A stretch of DNA of 64,000 nt from Edaphochlamys debaryana (taxonomy: Eukaryota; Chlorophyta; Chlorophyceae; Chlamydomonadales): positions 186,001-250,000 of the forward strand of contig JAEHOE010000152.1 of assembly GCA_016858145.1 (NCBI GenBank). The letters are read 5' to 3'. Shown piece after piece: positions 1 to 11,062 of this stretch. Every line of letters begins with the position of its first letter. Position 1 is the first letter of the stretch. Under the pieces are notes generated by a model. The model was not told the DNA's origin and searched no databases. It saw nothing but the letters and a program-made list of their open reading frames with translations. The translations under genes were made by a program, and so were the position numbers.

Positions 1-1
1 C

Positions 2-3000
2 GGGGAGGTGCGCGTCAACGGTCACGTGGTCAGCGCGGAGCAGCTGCGGAAGGTGGGGCCGGGGGTGGGGGTCTGCGCCATGATGTCAGGAGATGCTGTT
101 GTGTGGCTTTTTCGGTGCACGGCATGAGACCCGGGCTAGCGCTGGGTGCAATGGGCTCAAGAGCTGTGTTTGCGGCTGTGTTTCGTGCCCTGCGATTTTG
201 CGGGGCCTCAGCACCCGGGGCTCGCGCTCCCCTGCTGCCCTCGTCCGCCCCTCCATCCAACCCCCAACCGCCCCCCAGGTGTGCGGCTACGTGGCCCAGG
301 AGATGGTCCTCCCCGGCACCTCCACCGTCACAGAGTACCTCACCTTCCACGCCCTGCTGCGCCTGCCCGCGGATCTCGTACGGCAGAGCAAGGCGCCCCG
401 CGGATCCGGATCTGGATCTGGATCTGGATCCAGCGCGCTGCGGGGCCGCGTGCGACAGCTGGCGCTGCGCATGTTCGCCCGCGGCCGCCCGGGCGGCCCC
501 GGGGCCGGTGGCGAGGGCGGGCCGGAGGCGGGGGAGCGTCAGCCGCTTTTGCGGGACGGCGCGGGGTCGGGGGCGGAGGCGGGGGTTCATCCTCAGCAGC
601 AGGGGCAGGGGCAGGGGCAGCTGCGGTCGGTCACCACGCCCGTGGCGGCGCGTGTGGCGGCAGTGATTGCGGAGCTGGGTCTGGGGCGGGTGGCCAACAG
701 CCTCATCGGGGACGAGTTTGTGCGGGGGCTGAGCGGTGAGGGGGGAGGTTTGGGGGCGAAGGGCGAAGGAGGATAAGTGGGGGCAGAAGGGGAACGAGAA
801 GGGCGCATGCTTGCGCAAGGAATGGGAGAGTGGGAGGGGGCAGACCGTTTGCCGGCCATGTTCAGGCTCCCCAGGAGATGCCGGTGCTCGAACCAACGCC
901 TCGCCGATGTGCGTTCCGTCCTGTTCCCCCCCAGGCGGCGAGAAGCGCCGCGTGTCCATCGCCGTGGAGCTGCTGACGCGGCCCGGCCTGCTGCTGCTGG
1001 ACGAGCCCACCACGGGCCTCGACTCCACCAACGCCTCGCGCGTGGTCGAGGTGCTTGGCGGGCTGGCGGCGGCGGGCGTCAACGTGCTCCTCTCCATCCA
1101 TCAGCCCCGCCCCGACGTGCTGAGGGCGATGGATAGGCTGCTGCTGCTCAGCGGGGACGGACAGGTACGGGGGCGATACCGGTAGACGCCACACCGGAGG
1201 CGCTATCGGTGCTGAAATGCAACGGCAGTGTTGATACCCTGCTGTGCTGACCCAGATCGCAACCCTTAGCAACGGGGTGTCATCCCGTGTGCTGCCGTAC
1301 ATGTCGTGCAGGTGGTGTACACGGGCCCCACGGCGCGCATGCACGACCACTTCTCGGCGCTGGGGTACGAACTGCCACAGGACTCGGCGGCGGTGGCGGG
1401 TGGGTGGGGCGGAGGGGGGATCGGGGGGAGGCAGGCGGGCTATTGTGCGATGCCCCTTGCGTCAGCCGGGCGAAGCAGTGAAGTTGCGGTGCGGCAAGCC
1501 GCTGACCTCACCTCCCACCGACCCCATCATGACCCCTCCATCCCCCTCCCCCTCTCCCTCCCTCTCCCCCCTTCCCTCCCCCCCACAGACGCGGTGCTCG
1601 ACCTGGTCATCCGCGCCCCCCCCGCGGAGAGCGCCGCCCTGGTGGAGGGCTGGCGGGGCAGCGGCGCGGCGGCGGCGGACGCGGGCTGGATGGGGCGGGT
1701 GCAGCTGGGGGACGCACTGCTGCACACGCAGAGAGAGCAGGTGTGGGGAAGAGGGGGGGGGGGGCGTTGGGGGAGGGAGGGAGAGGGAGGGTCTCGTCCG
1801 TTCCGGCGTTGGGGCCGACAGGGGGCGGCAGCCGGCGAGTGTGATGTGCTCTGAGGTCCAGAGCCGGTGCGGGCTTGTGCCAAGGGGAGGGACGGACGGA
1901 GGGGCGGCTGGGCATGGGTCACATGCCAGAGGAGGTGGGAGGGCCCAAGTGGCTCCGCTCCGTCCCGCGTGACACCCTGCCTCCCTCCCCAGGCGCTGAC
2001 CGCGCTGCGCAAGTACGAGAGCTCCTTCAGCCACCAGGTGGGGTGGGGTGGGGGCTGGGGTGGAGGGGGTTTTAGAACAGGCGGCCAGGGCCGTGTGCCC
2101 GCTCGAAACCGCCCAGCGACCTGCCACCTGACGGATCCAACACGATGCCCCCCCCCCGCCGCCATCACGCCGCTCCCCCTCCCTCCCCACCCCACCCCAC
2201 CCCCCAGGTTGCCGTGCTGTCCGTGCGGCGCTCCACGGGCCTGCTGCGGCACCCCATGCTGGTGGCGCTGCACTTCGCGGCCACGGGGCTCATGGCGGGG
2301 GTGGTGGGGGCCATCTACTGGCACACGGGCAGGGACACGGGGGGCATACAGGTGAGGGGGGAGGGGGCGGGGGGAAGGGCGGATCGTGCGAATGGGAGGG
2401 GGCAGCTGTGGGGCGGAAAGGGTGGGTGCGGGAGGGGAAGCACGTGCGCCCCTGCCTGCTGCCGGCGCTCCTCATGGCCCCTGACGGGCCTCTCCATCGC
2501 CTCCAGCACACGCACCACTGCTGGGAACGGCCACCTCTGCATCTCCCCTTACACCATCCCGCGGCTTCCCCCCCTCCCCTCCCTACCCCCCCCCCTCCAG
2601 GACCGCTTCGGCGCCCTCTTCTTCATGCTCCTCTTCCTGGCCCTGCTCTCCCTCTCCTCCCTGCCCGTGTGGAGGGACGAGGCGCTGCTTTTCAGGCGGG
2701 AGAGGGCCAGCGGCGTGTACGGCACAGGTACGGCATCACACGCCTCCACGTGGCATCATGCGCCGCACGCTTACCAGCACGTACAACCCCCACGGCGCGC
2801 GCCTCTCTCGTCCACGTTTCCCCCTTCCCCAACTCCCCCGCCCCCTCCCCCTCTTCCCCCCTCCCCCCCCGCCCCCCCTCCCCATCCCCCCCCCCCAGCC
2901 GCCTACTTCACGGCAGTGGTGCTGTGGGACGTGCTGCCCCTCCGCGTGCTGCCCCCCGCGCTCTTCACCGCCCTCACCTACCCCCTCATGGGCCTGCGCC

Positions 3001-4552
3001 CCTCCCTGGCTGCCGGCCTGGGCCACTGGGGGGTGCTGGTGGTGGCCAACATAACGGCGGCGGCGCTCAACATGAGCATCGGGGCCGCGGTGGGGAGCGT
3101 GGCGCTGGCAAACATGGTGGGTAGGGCGGGGGGAGGTGACGGGGGAATGGGGGGTTGGGGGAGGGGGGATATGTGTGGAGGGGGAATGTGGGGGGGTTGG
3201 GGGAAAGGGGGGTAACTGACACGGTCGTGCCGTGGCGGTCACGGCCGCGGGCAGCTTAACGCCGCGCCGCAGGGCTGCGGCCTTGGGAAGCGGGGGGCAG
3301 GGAAGGGGTGATCTTTGACGAGTTAGAGGTTGGATAGCCCAGAAGGTATGGCGCCGGCCAGCGAGCCCGATGCGCACCGAGGTCCAGAGCGAAAGGTCCG
3401 GCGAAGGGGGCGGTGGGAGGGCTGGGGCCACTTGCTGCTCGAGATCGGCTGCAGGAGCACAATGCCGGTACCGGACTTTGCTTGGCAGCACGTGTGCGGC
3501 CTTCCGCAAGCCCCGCACGCGCGCCGGGGCCCCTCCTCCACCAACTCTCACCCACCTGTACGGTACCCCTCCCCCCACACGCACAGATCGGCTCCCTGGG
3601 CGTGCTTGCCTCCACCCTGTTCGGCGGCTTCCTGCTGTCCCGCGCCCGCATGCCCCCCCTGGTGGCCTGGCTGGCGGACCTGAGCTACGTGCGGTGAGGG
3701 GGGGGGAGGGGGGGGAGGGAGGGGTCGCAGGGAGGGAGGAAGGAGGGACAGGCGAGAGGGGGCCACAGGGGACAGGGAAGGCAAGGCAATCCCCGCCCCG
3801 TTCACGGGGCCTTGCGCCACTCACCTTGCACCCAGCGCCCCGCCATGACCAAACGCGTGCCCCGCACCACCCGCCCCCTCCCCCCTCCCCCCCCCCCAGC
3901 TACGCCTTCGAGGCGCTGCTGATTGGCGAGTTCGGGGGGGCCACGGGCTTCCGCTTCACCGGCTACCACCAGCCGGGCACGCCGCCGGACCAGGTGGGGG
4001 GGAGAGGAGGGGAGATGAGGTTTGAGGTGAAGCGGGTTCACGTCGCCTGCGCCAGAGGAGCAAGGCTTGCGAAGGGACATACCGACCAGGCTGAGGCTGA
4101 AGCGGGGAGCGGCAGAGCAGGGAAGGGAAGGGGGCAGTGACGCGGCCCAGGGAACACCTCCAACTCTCGCCGCCGCCCATGTCCCGCCCGCCTCCGCCCC
4201 CAGGTGCCGTACGTGGACGTGACGGGCGACGAGGTGCTACAGGTGGGGGCCGCGTTTGTGGGGGGGTGCCGATGGGGTGTGTGGACGTGCGATGGCCAGG
4301 GGGCCGTGTGCTGAGCATCCAGGGGGCACGCTGCCCAGTGTACTGTGTGCCTCTACGCTACCCTTCCTGATGTGCCCTTTGCGTCCTCCCCACGCCTCTC
4401 TCCCGCCCCTCCCTGCCCCCCGCCCCCTCCAGACCTTTGGCTTCCGCACCACCCGCGAGGCCTGGTGGCGCAACGTGGGGGCCCTGCTGGGCCTCATGGG
4501 GGCCTTCCTGGCCTCCACCTTCCTGCTGCTGCGGTACAGGGGCAGGCCCTGA
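2..4552 (+). CDS. ABCG (white-type) half-transporter, 5'-truncated
   Basis: Membrane ATP-binding cassette transporter of the ABCG subfamily (nucleotide-binding domain first, then membrane domain); substrate unknown. I assembled 13 exons: 2-52, 279-735, 935-1164, 1312-1399, 1589-1740, 1993-2037, 2208-2351, 2601-2727, 2899-3116, 3587-3693, 3900-3993, 4204-4242, 4433-4552, giving 623 residues in frame with the 5' end outside the window. The Walker A loop would lie just upstream. Visible are the Q-loop (YVAQE), the signature LSGGEKRR, Walker B LLLLDEPTTGLDS and the H-loop SIHQPR. Six hydrophobic segments follow, the last in the terminal exon ending at TGA 4550-4552. A Gly/Ser- and Gly-rich insertion sits between Q-loop and signature. 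Introns begin with G runs and end with C runs. Family call is firm; substrate cannot be told. Confidence 0.93.
402..431 (+). repeat. GGATCT hexamer microsatellite in ABCG exon 2
   Basis: About five tandem GGATCC/GGATCT units encode a short (Gly-Ser)n linker inside the nucleotide-binding domain, between Q-loop and signature motif. It is in frame, so it lengthens a surface loop rather than breaking the gene. Confidence 0.8.
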
Positions 4553-4680
4553 GGGGGCCCTGCTGGGCCTCATGGGGGCCTCCACCTTCCTGCTGCGGTA
4601 CAGGGGCAGGCCCTGAGGGGGCCCTGCTGGGCCTCATGGGGGCCTCCACCTTCCTGCTGCGGTACAGGGGCAGGCCCTGA
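4477..4680 (+). repeat. Triplicated end of the ABCG last exon
   Basis: The last part of the ABCG coding sequence, including its stop codon, is followed by two further 64-base copies (4553-4616 and 4617-4680) that match each other exactly by eye. Each copy re-encodes most of the last membrane helix and the RGRP-stop terminus. The original copy differs by two small in-frame insertions (9 and 3 bases). The first TGA at 4550-4552 ends translation, so the extra copies lie in the 3' UTR. Confidence 0.9.
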
Positions 4681-7194
4681 GGGGCCCCGAGGGGCGCAGG
4701 CGGGAGGCGAGGAACTAATGGCGATGACGAGGCGCCGAGGAGGCACTGTGAGAAGGCGTGGTTCGCACAGGCGAGGAAAGAAGAGGGGAGGGAAGGGGTT
4801 CGGGGACAAGCAGCAACGCGGAGGGCGAGACCTGAGGACGCGGTTGCGGACGCGTGAGGAGGTGTTGTGGATGCGGAGGGCGCGACCTGGGCGATCCGCC
4901 GCTGAGGCCAGATTTTGGTTGTCGGGCGCAACGGGGGCGGGGGGCACCCTGCAGGGCTGAGGTCGGATGCGTGGGAGGCGGGACACGTGGGTCGGGGACG
5001 GACGCTGAGTGCGGCTGCTGGCAATGTTGCGGGTGCCTTCGCTGCACCGGGTGGCATCGTAGTTGTAAGACGTTGACACATCGTTGGCGCAAGTGTGGAG
5101 GTGCATGGGGAAGAGGCCCACTTCCGTGCTCGCAGAGGTCGGTCACGACCAGCCTATCAGCACAGGAGCACCCCAGCATGATTGCACACGAGTGCTGCCA
5201 GCTGCACTCCAGACTCTGGCTGCAGCCGAAAAGCCCCTGTCCACCCACGCGGTCACTTGTATGCCCTGTGCTTCTCTGTCTTCCTGCGTTGCGAACAGCT
5301 TATTTGCGGCCAGCTGCATCAACGGCATGCCCCATGAGTGGCTGAGGAAAGTAGGCTAGCAATCAGGGCCGCCGCGCGCTGCCCATAGCATGCCCATGTC
5401 TGATCCTAGCCGCTCTCAGCCGCATCCCCGTAGTGCTAGATAGCCTCGTTGCTTGTGTGCTACCCGGGGCGCCGGGGGGTATGCCCACCATCCTCGACAG
5501 GCCCCGCTTCCCTGGGGCCCCGACTGACGGCGAAGCAGACGCGAGTCGCATTCATGTCCCATGCCACCAGCTATCCGCACGCCGGTGCGGTTCAGTGAGG
5601 TGGGGCAGGATGACTATAACGACGGCTGCGGGGGCTGGGGTGGGGGGGCCGGGCCGGGTTGGGCAGTCGTGGGAGAGCTTACAAGCTGCGTAAGCGTACC
5701 CCGCTCAGCGGCGCGCTTACCGCGCCCAGGTGGAGAAAGAAAGGAAACGAAATGGAGCGACCTCGCACACCAAAACATATATCCCAACACAGCATTCCAC
5801 CATATACCATGCGCTGCACCATGCCACGCCCGCGGGAAGCTGCTTGTGGGGCAGTTCCCGCCGGAACGTGGGCCCGGAGACTCAGGGCAATTAGGGCCCG
5901 GTCCAGGCTAAAGCGAGGAGTCTCGTCACCACACACACAACCGCGCACACAAACACGCAAGAATGCTGCCAATCGAGCCCCCCAACGAATAACGCTGCCG
6001 ACTTCAGGCGCCCGGGCCTGGTACCCGGGGCGCCGTCTTATGCACACCTCTGCGCCGAGCCGACACCCACGCAACCGCCACAGCAACACTTGCAATCGCA
6101 ATCCTCCGGCCCACACGACAGCCCTGAGCAGCTGCCCCTACAAGGGGGCCGCCTGCCCGGACGTGTTGACTCACTCCCCGCACTGAGCGGGCAAAAAGCA
6201 TCCTGAACGCCGAAAGAACACACTACTGAATTCAATGGCTTCCTTGCTTGCTCGACCCCCCTCCTGCCTGCGTACGGATGGATGCTCCATCCCTCGCAAC
6301 ACCTCACCTCACTTCACCTCAGTGCCGTCTGCAGCGTACCACAGCCTCGTCAGAATGCGCCCGCGTTCTCACACAAAACCTGGCCCTCAAGGCCGCCTCA
6401 CCACACCACTCGTATGCGGGTCTGTCCGTGTCCGTATCCGGTCCATTGTCCGGTCCAGTCCGGGCGCGCGCGAAAAGGCACCCAAGCACTCGCGTGCGCC
6501 GTCAAGGTACTACTGGCACCGGCGGCCAGCTCCTCCCACACATTAGTAATGCTACCTAGGCAGAAACCATCAGAGCCTGACTCCTCACGCTCAACCTTAT
6601 TTGGTTTTCGCTTTGGTGGGGCCACCCACCCACCCCAGGCAACTAGGTGCTGTCCGCTGCCCCCGCCCACGCGGCCAAAAGACGGCGAGGATACAGGAAG
6701 CCGCGGCTCGCCGGCACTACTGGCGCCCCCAACTACAAAAAGAAGGTAGGACCGCGCCCGCCCACAAGAGGTAAAAAAGGAAAGGGCCGTGAATGAATTT
6801 GAGCCTGCGGCGCCGCCGGGGCGGCGCCACTGGCCGGGGGCACACGGGGGAAGGCGGATCGACCGCGCAAAAACGTCGCCCCTTGCGCCAAAACTGCGGC
6901 AACAACCGTCGCCGCTAAGCGCTGAGCGCCACCACACTACGTTACGTGTGAGAGGAAAAACGCCAAGTATATCTCTTTGCGTATGACGTGTGCACCGAAC
7001 ATTTAATCCCAAGCCCCCGCATATGGCACTCCCCACTGATACAACTCTTCACCTGTCAGGCCTCACGCGGTCCGCCGGGGGGCCAGCGTGCAGCCGCCGC
7101 CAGGGACCGCCCCTCTCGTTATCCGCCGCTCAGTCCTCACCGCTCACATATGGATCCGCTCTCCTCACTCGACAGTACGCCCACATGCGTGTCA
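4681..7194. other. Intergenic region, ABCG and DUF506-1 3' ends
   Basis: No convincing coding exon seen on either strand. It should hold the convergent 3' UTRs of the ABCG gene (+) and of DUF506 protein 1 (-). A TGTAA lies at 5064-5068 on the plus strand and its complement TTACA at 5679-5683, which would suit the minus-strand gene with a long 3' UTR. Confidence 0.6.
5064..5068 (+). terminator. Putative poly(A) signal TGTAA of the ABCG gene
   Basis: TGTAA, the usual poly(A) signal in chlorophycean algae, about 510 bases after the ABCG stop codon. The pentamer is short, so this rests on position and on the same motif recurring after other genes here. Confidence 0.45.
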
Positions 7195-9063
7195 TCAGGG
7201 TACCAGCACAAAGGGACTGGAGAAGGCGTCCGTTTGCAGGTGGGGCCGCTCCGCGCCCGCCTGCGCCTCGTGCAGGCCCATGGGCCAGGGCAGCCACGAC
7301 CGCTCCCCCTGGGCCTCCAGCCTCGCCTCCAACCGGGCCTCGAGCTGCTGCAGCCGCAGCTGCTCCCGGGCGGGGCCGCGGCGCACCAGGTGGATGGGGC
7401 CCAGCTCGGGGTGCGAGGGCGCGCGTGTCTCCACGCGCGGCCCGGCCGGCACGGCGCACGCCAGCGCCTGGGGCCCCAGCAGCACCGTCAGCTTGGACGC
7501 CAGGCGGTTGCTGGTGCGCGAGGGCAGCATCCCCGTGTGGGCAGAGCGCAGGGTGAGGCCGCTGCTGGCGATGCCGCCGGGGCCGGTCCCGGCGGCGCAG
7601 GCGTCCGGGGACCCCACCAGGAAGTCCCCAGAGACCAGCGACGCCACGCTGTCGGCGATGCTGCCCGTGGGCGGCGAGGCGGCGCCCGAGCAGTTGATGC
7701 TGCACACCGAGGGCAGGTCGTCGCGCGAGTCGAGCACGCGGAAGCCCAGGTGCACGGGCATGGCGGGGCCCGGCACGGCATCGGCGAGGCAGGACGGCAT
7801 GACGCAGTCCGCGAGCACGGCCGACGCGGGCCGGCTGATGGCGGGGCTGCTGGTGCCGCTGGCGCCGGCGGTGGCGGGGCGGGGGTCCATGGGGTCAGAG
7901 CCGGAGCGGTCCAGTGGAGAGGCCGGCGCGAGCTCCCGCACTCGAGACGGGCTGGGCATCCACTTGCTCATCATCGCCTGCTCCTTGCGCCATGGCGGCA
8001 GCGCCAGGCCCTGCCGCTCGAACGAGTCCGCCATCAGCGCGCACATGATCTGGATGATCGGGACCAGCCGGCAGCTGCCGCCCACAAACACCTCGGGCAT
8101 CCGGCTGTGGACAAACGCATACTCGGGCGAGGCGTGCGGGATGGCGAAGTGCTGCCGCAGCGCCGGCTCCACGATGAACTCCATGCCCGCGTAATCGCCC
8201 GATCCGTGAACGACAAGGAACTCGTGGCGGAGGGACCTGCGACCGACACGCACGACCAGGTTAGGTCGAGACATGCCGAAGTCGACATTCGGGGAATGCA
8301 GGGCAGACCAAACACTCGAGACTACTCCACGCCCCTCCCTGGTGGCACGCGTATACGCTCACCGGAAGCACTCGCTGGTGCCGCCACCAAGCGCGACTTT
8401 GACCTTGACCTGGTATCCGCGGCATTGCAGCGCCAGCGCCAGAGCCGTTAGGGAGGCCGCTGGCGCAGACGAGCCGCTTCCCGCAGCAGGCAGGAGATCC
8501 ACGACATCCGCGTGGAGCTGCGAGGGGGCGAGAAAATGTTCGTGACGTCGACGTCGTTTCTTCGGCAGTTGGCGGCCAGGCCTCGCTTGCGGGCCAGAAA
8601 CGACACGGCCGCACCCCCAAGTGCGGCTAGGTGCTCGTCAACTACGCCACGAGCGGCTCCTCGGCTGCAGGTCCACCTCCAAAAGCGGCCCGGCCGCCGG
8701 GAGCGCCATTTCGGCAGCACAGCACGAAACGGGTGTGCCGACTCAACCATGCCCCACGCTTAATGCCCCGCTGCCAGCCCCACCAGGCGCGCGAACGCGT
8801 TCGTGTGTCGGAGGGCGCTGTTCACGCGAGCGCTTAGGGCCTCCAGCTGCGTGGTGAGGCCCGCTTCCGCAATCGCTGGCTCGAATTCCTCCTCTGCTGT
8901 CGTTTCATCCTGCGTTGAAGCGAGAATGCGACGGTCGGCATCTCAGGACCGCTGACCAGGCCATGCGGCCTGGGCGGAGGCCAGCGAACCGAAACGGCCG
9001 TCGCACACGCACCTCGAGAGCGAAGAGCAGCAGGTCGGGGCCGGAGGGCACGGCGGGAAGCAT
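7195..9063 (-). CDS. DUF506 family protein, copy 1
   Basis: Member of DUF506 (PDDEXK_6, PF04720), plant/algal proteins with a PD-(D/E)XK-like fold; some Arabidopsis members restrain root-hair growth, but biochemical activity is unknown. Four exons on the minus strand: 9063-9013, 8909-8784, 8517-8363, 8236-7195, giving 456-457 residues in frame. The start ATG at 9063 is chosen because exon 1 (17 codons, ending FALE) matches the first exon of copy 3 in length and phase. Core motifs: ECFR split by the last intron, then LRHEFLVVHGSGD, MEFIVEPALRQHF, PEVFVGG and LALPPWRKEQAMMSKW, which parallel the plant IFVG and LPPWRK-x-KW signatures. The C-terminal 230 residues are low-complexity but contain a conserved LGFRVL and PIHLVRR. 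Third-position GC bias supports coding. Function cannot be inferred. Confidence 0.9.
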
Positions 9064-11062
9064 TGGAACCAATGCTCTGGCAGGTCAGAGATATTTCCCG
9101 ACGTCGCTCCGCTCCCAGTTGCCTCGAGCTGCTCCGCAGGTCCAGGTCGCCAGCTGCTTGGACAATTTTACGCGTTTGCTGGTGCGGCTTGGGCTAGTCG
9201 AGCCGACTCAGAGCAAGTCGATTCCTGGTGGCGACGCCTTTCGTGCGAGGGGCCCTACACCTGCTTGTGTAATAAGTCTAGTCTGAGCTATGCGCGCTAG
9301 CGAGTTTGAGAGCACGCGGGTGTCTCCCCAGGAAGATACGCGGTGCACTCGTACAAAAGTGCAGTCGGTCGTTTTTGCCCGGGGCTGCTTCGGCTGTGCG
9401 CAAACGTGTGCCGCGGGCGTGTTGGCTCGACACAGGAAGCAATGCAACGACCCGAGCCGCGGTCCTGGAGCTTGCCGACGCCGTTTCGGCAGCCGAAGTC
9501 GGCGCGCAGCGACAAAGGGCGCGCAGCCGCGTTTGAACGTCGCACTCCAAGCCTGTCGCCGCGCTGCCCCACACGTAAAGCGCTTCTTGCGTGAGGTGGA
9601 GGCGCGGGGTAGATGCGAAGCGAGCGTGAGCGCGTGGGTTCGGCGCGCGCGGCGCCGCGGTACGTCGCGGAAGGTCGCTCCCAGACTGGCGCGCGGCTGG
9701 CCTCAACCTCCGACGCCTTCGCGCCTGCAGGGCCTGCAAGCTGCACATGCCACTTTCACTTGCGCAGAAGCATTGGCCCCCGCGACTGGAGTTCGCGCCA
9801 CCCAAAACCCGCTAGCGAGCGCCCAGCAGGTCTCCCTCAGGTCTCCCCTACCCGAGCAGCGTGCCACTCTCGCCCTTGTACCGCCTTTAACGGCAGTCAC
9901 CCCCGTCTCCGACCTCTTCAAGCTGGTTCCTGAGGAAGCTCTGGTGTGGGTTTGGGCTCCGCGATGCTGCTGTCCTCCCCCGTCAGAAGTGCCACGTGAT
10001 TGCTGACCAGGGGAGCCCCCTCGGGGTGACGGAGCCCCGGTCGGAAGCTGCACGTTGTAACCCGTCGGGGGTCATCTTCCTAGTAGCTAGCGGAGCACAA
10101 GCTGGATTCGGACAGGATCACTGACTTCTGCGCGTGGCGACTAGGTGTGTGGACAAGCTTCAGCATCCCTGCACACATCTGCAGCTCAACCCAAGCCTGC
10201 CGCCTGAGTTGAGGTGCCTGGCCGCCGTGGTCTGCTTGTTGCAAAGCAAGGTCTCGTATCCAAGGCACCCATGGCCTGTCCCGCGCCAAGCTGGGAGTTG
10301 AGGTCATAGAGGGCCGGGGCACTGGAGCGGCTGCACACACCACTGCTAGACGGCGCTTACATGTTCGCTTGTCCCCCTCCTCCCTGCCCGTTCGCATTGC
10401 ACCTGCACTCCGTCCGGAAGCCGTAGTTTGCACGGCCAAAAGTGAGTACGGGTGCGTCCGGCCTCGTGTGCGAGGCAAAGTGCCACCATCCGAACCGCCG
10501 CTAACAACTAGAAATCAACTATTGTGCAATCAATAGCTCCTTACGCCGGCCCCTATCATAATCACACGTTGCAGCACGTTAGCTTCACTAGGGCATGTGA
10601 ATGGATCCTGCCACGGTTGTCAAGCCTTGCCGGAGCCTTCGCCAATGAGACTGCCCACGAGGGCCCCCTGCACACGGCGTTGGAAGGCCTCCGCGGGGCT
10701 CTCTTCACTCACACCTTCCTTCCTGACCTCCTACGAGCGCAAAGCAATCGATGAATGCTGACAACCCCAATCAGTTGTCGCACGCTGCGCTCAGTACCGT
10801 CCGCACATCTCCGCACGTGTCAGCCCCCTCGTCTGCCATCCCTGCCGTCTGGGCCCACCATGCCACTCGCACCTACGATCACAATGTACAACTCGCTCCA
10901 CCTCGCGCCCTGCTGCACGCACCCAACCACCACTCCTCCCACCCCCGCACGCCAGGAACGAGGGCTATGCCCGCGAGCATAGCCCACACAGCTGTAGCCG
11001 CGCTCCGCGCCTCTCCCGGAGTCCTGCAGCCTACTCGGGATCGCTGAGTCTGGGCTAGGCGC
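9064..11062. other. Intergenic region, DUF506-1 promoter and W1 3' UTR
   Basis: Holds the upstream region of DUF506-1 and the 3' side of W1, both on the minus strand. A 238-codon plus-strand frame at 9290-10006 lacks recognisable motifs and its codon use is not like the neighbouring genes, so I do not call it. A TTACA at 10357-10361 may be the W1 poly(A) signal. Confidence 0.55.
10357..10361 (-). terminator. Putative poly(A) signal of W1
   Basis: TTACA on the plus strand reads TGTAA on the minus strand, about 700 bases after the W1 stop codon. Weak, short motif; position is plausible. Confidence 0.35.

Noticed and set aside
9290..10006. 238-codon plus-strand open frame
   Set aside because: Arg/Ala/Cys-rich shadow-like composition, no GC3 bias, no motif or homology recognised; likely chance in GC-rich DNA.
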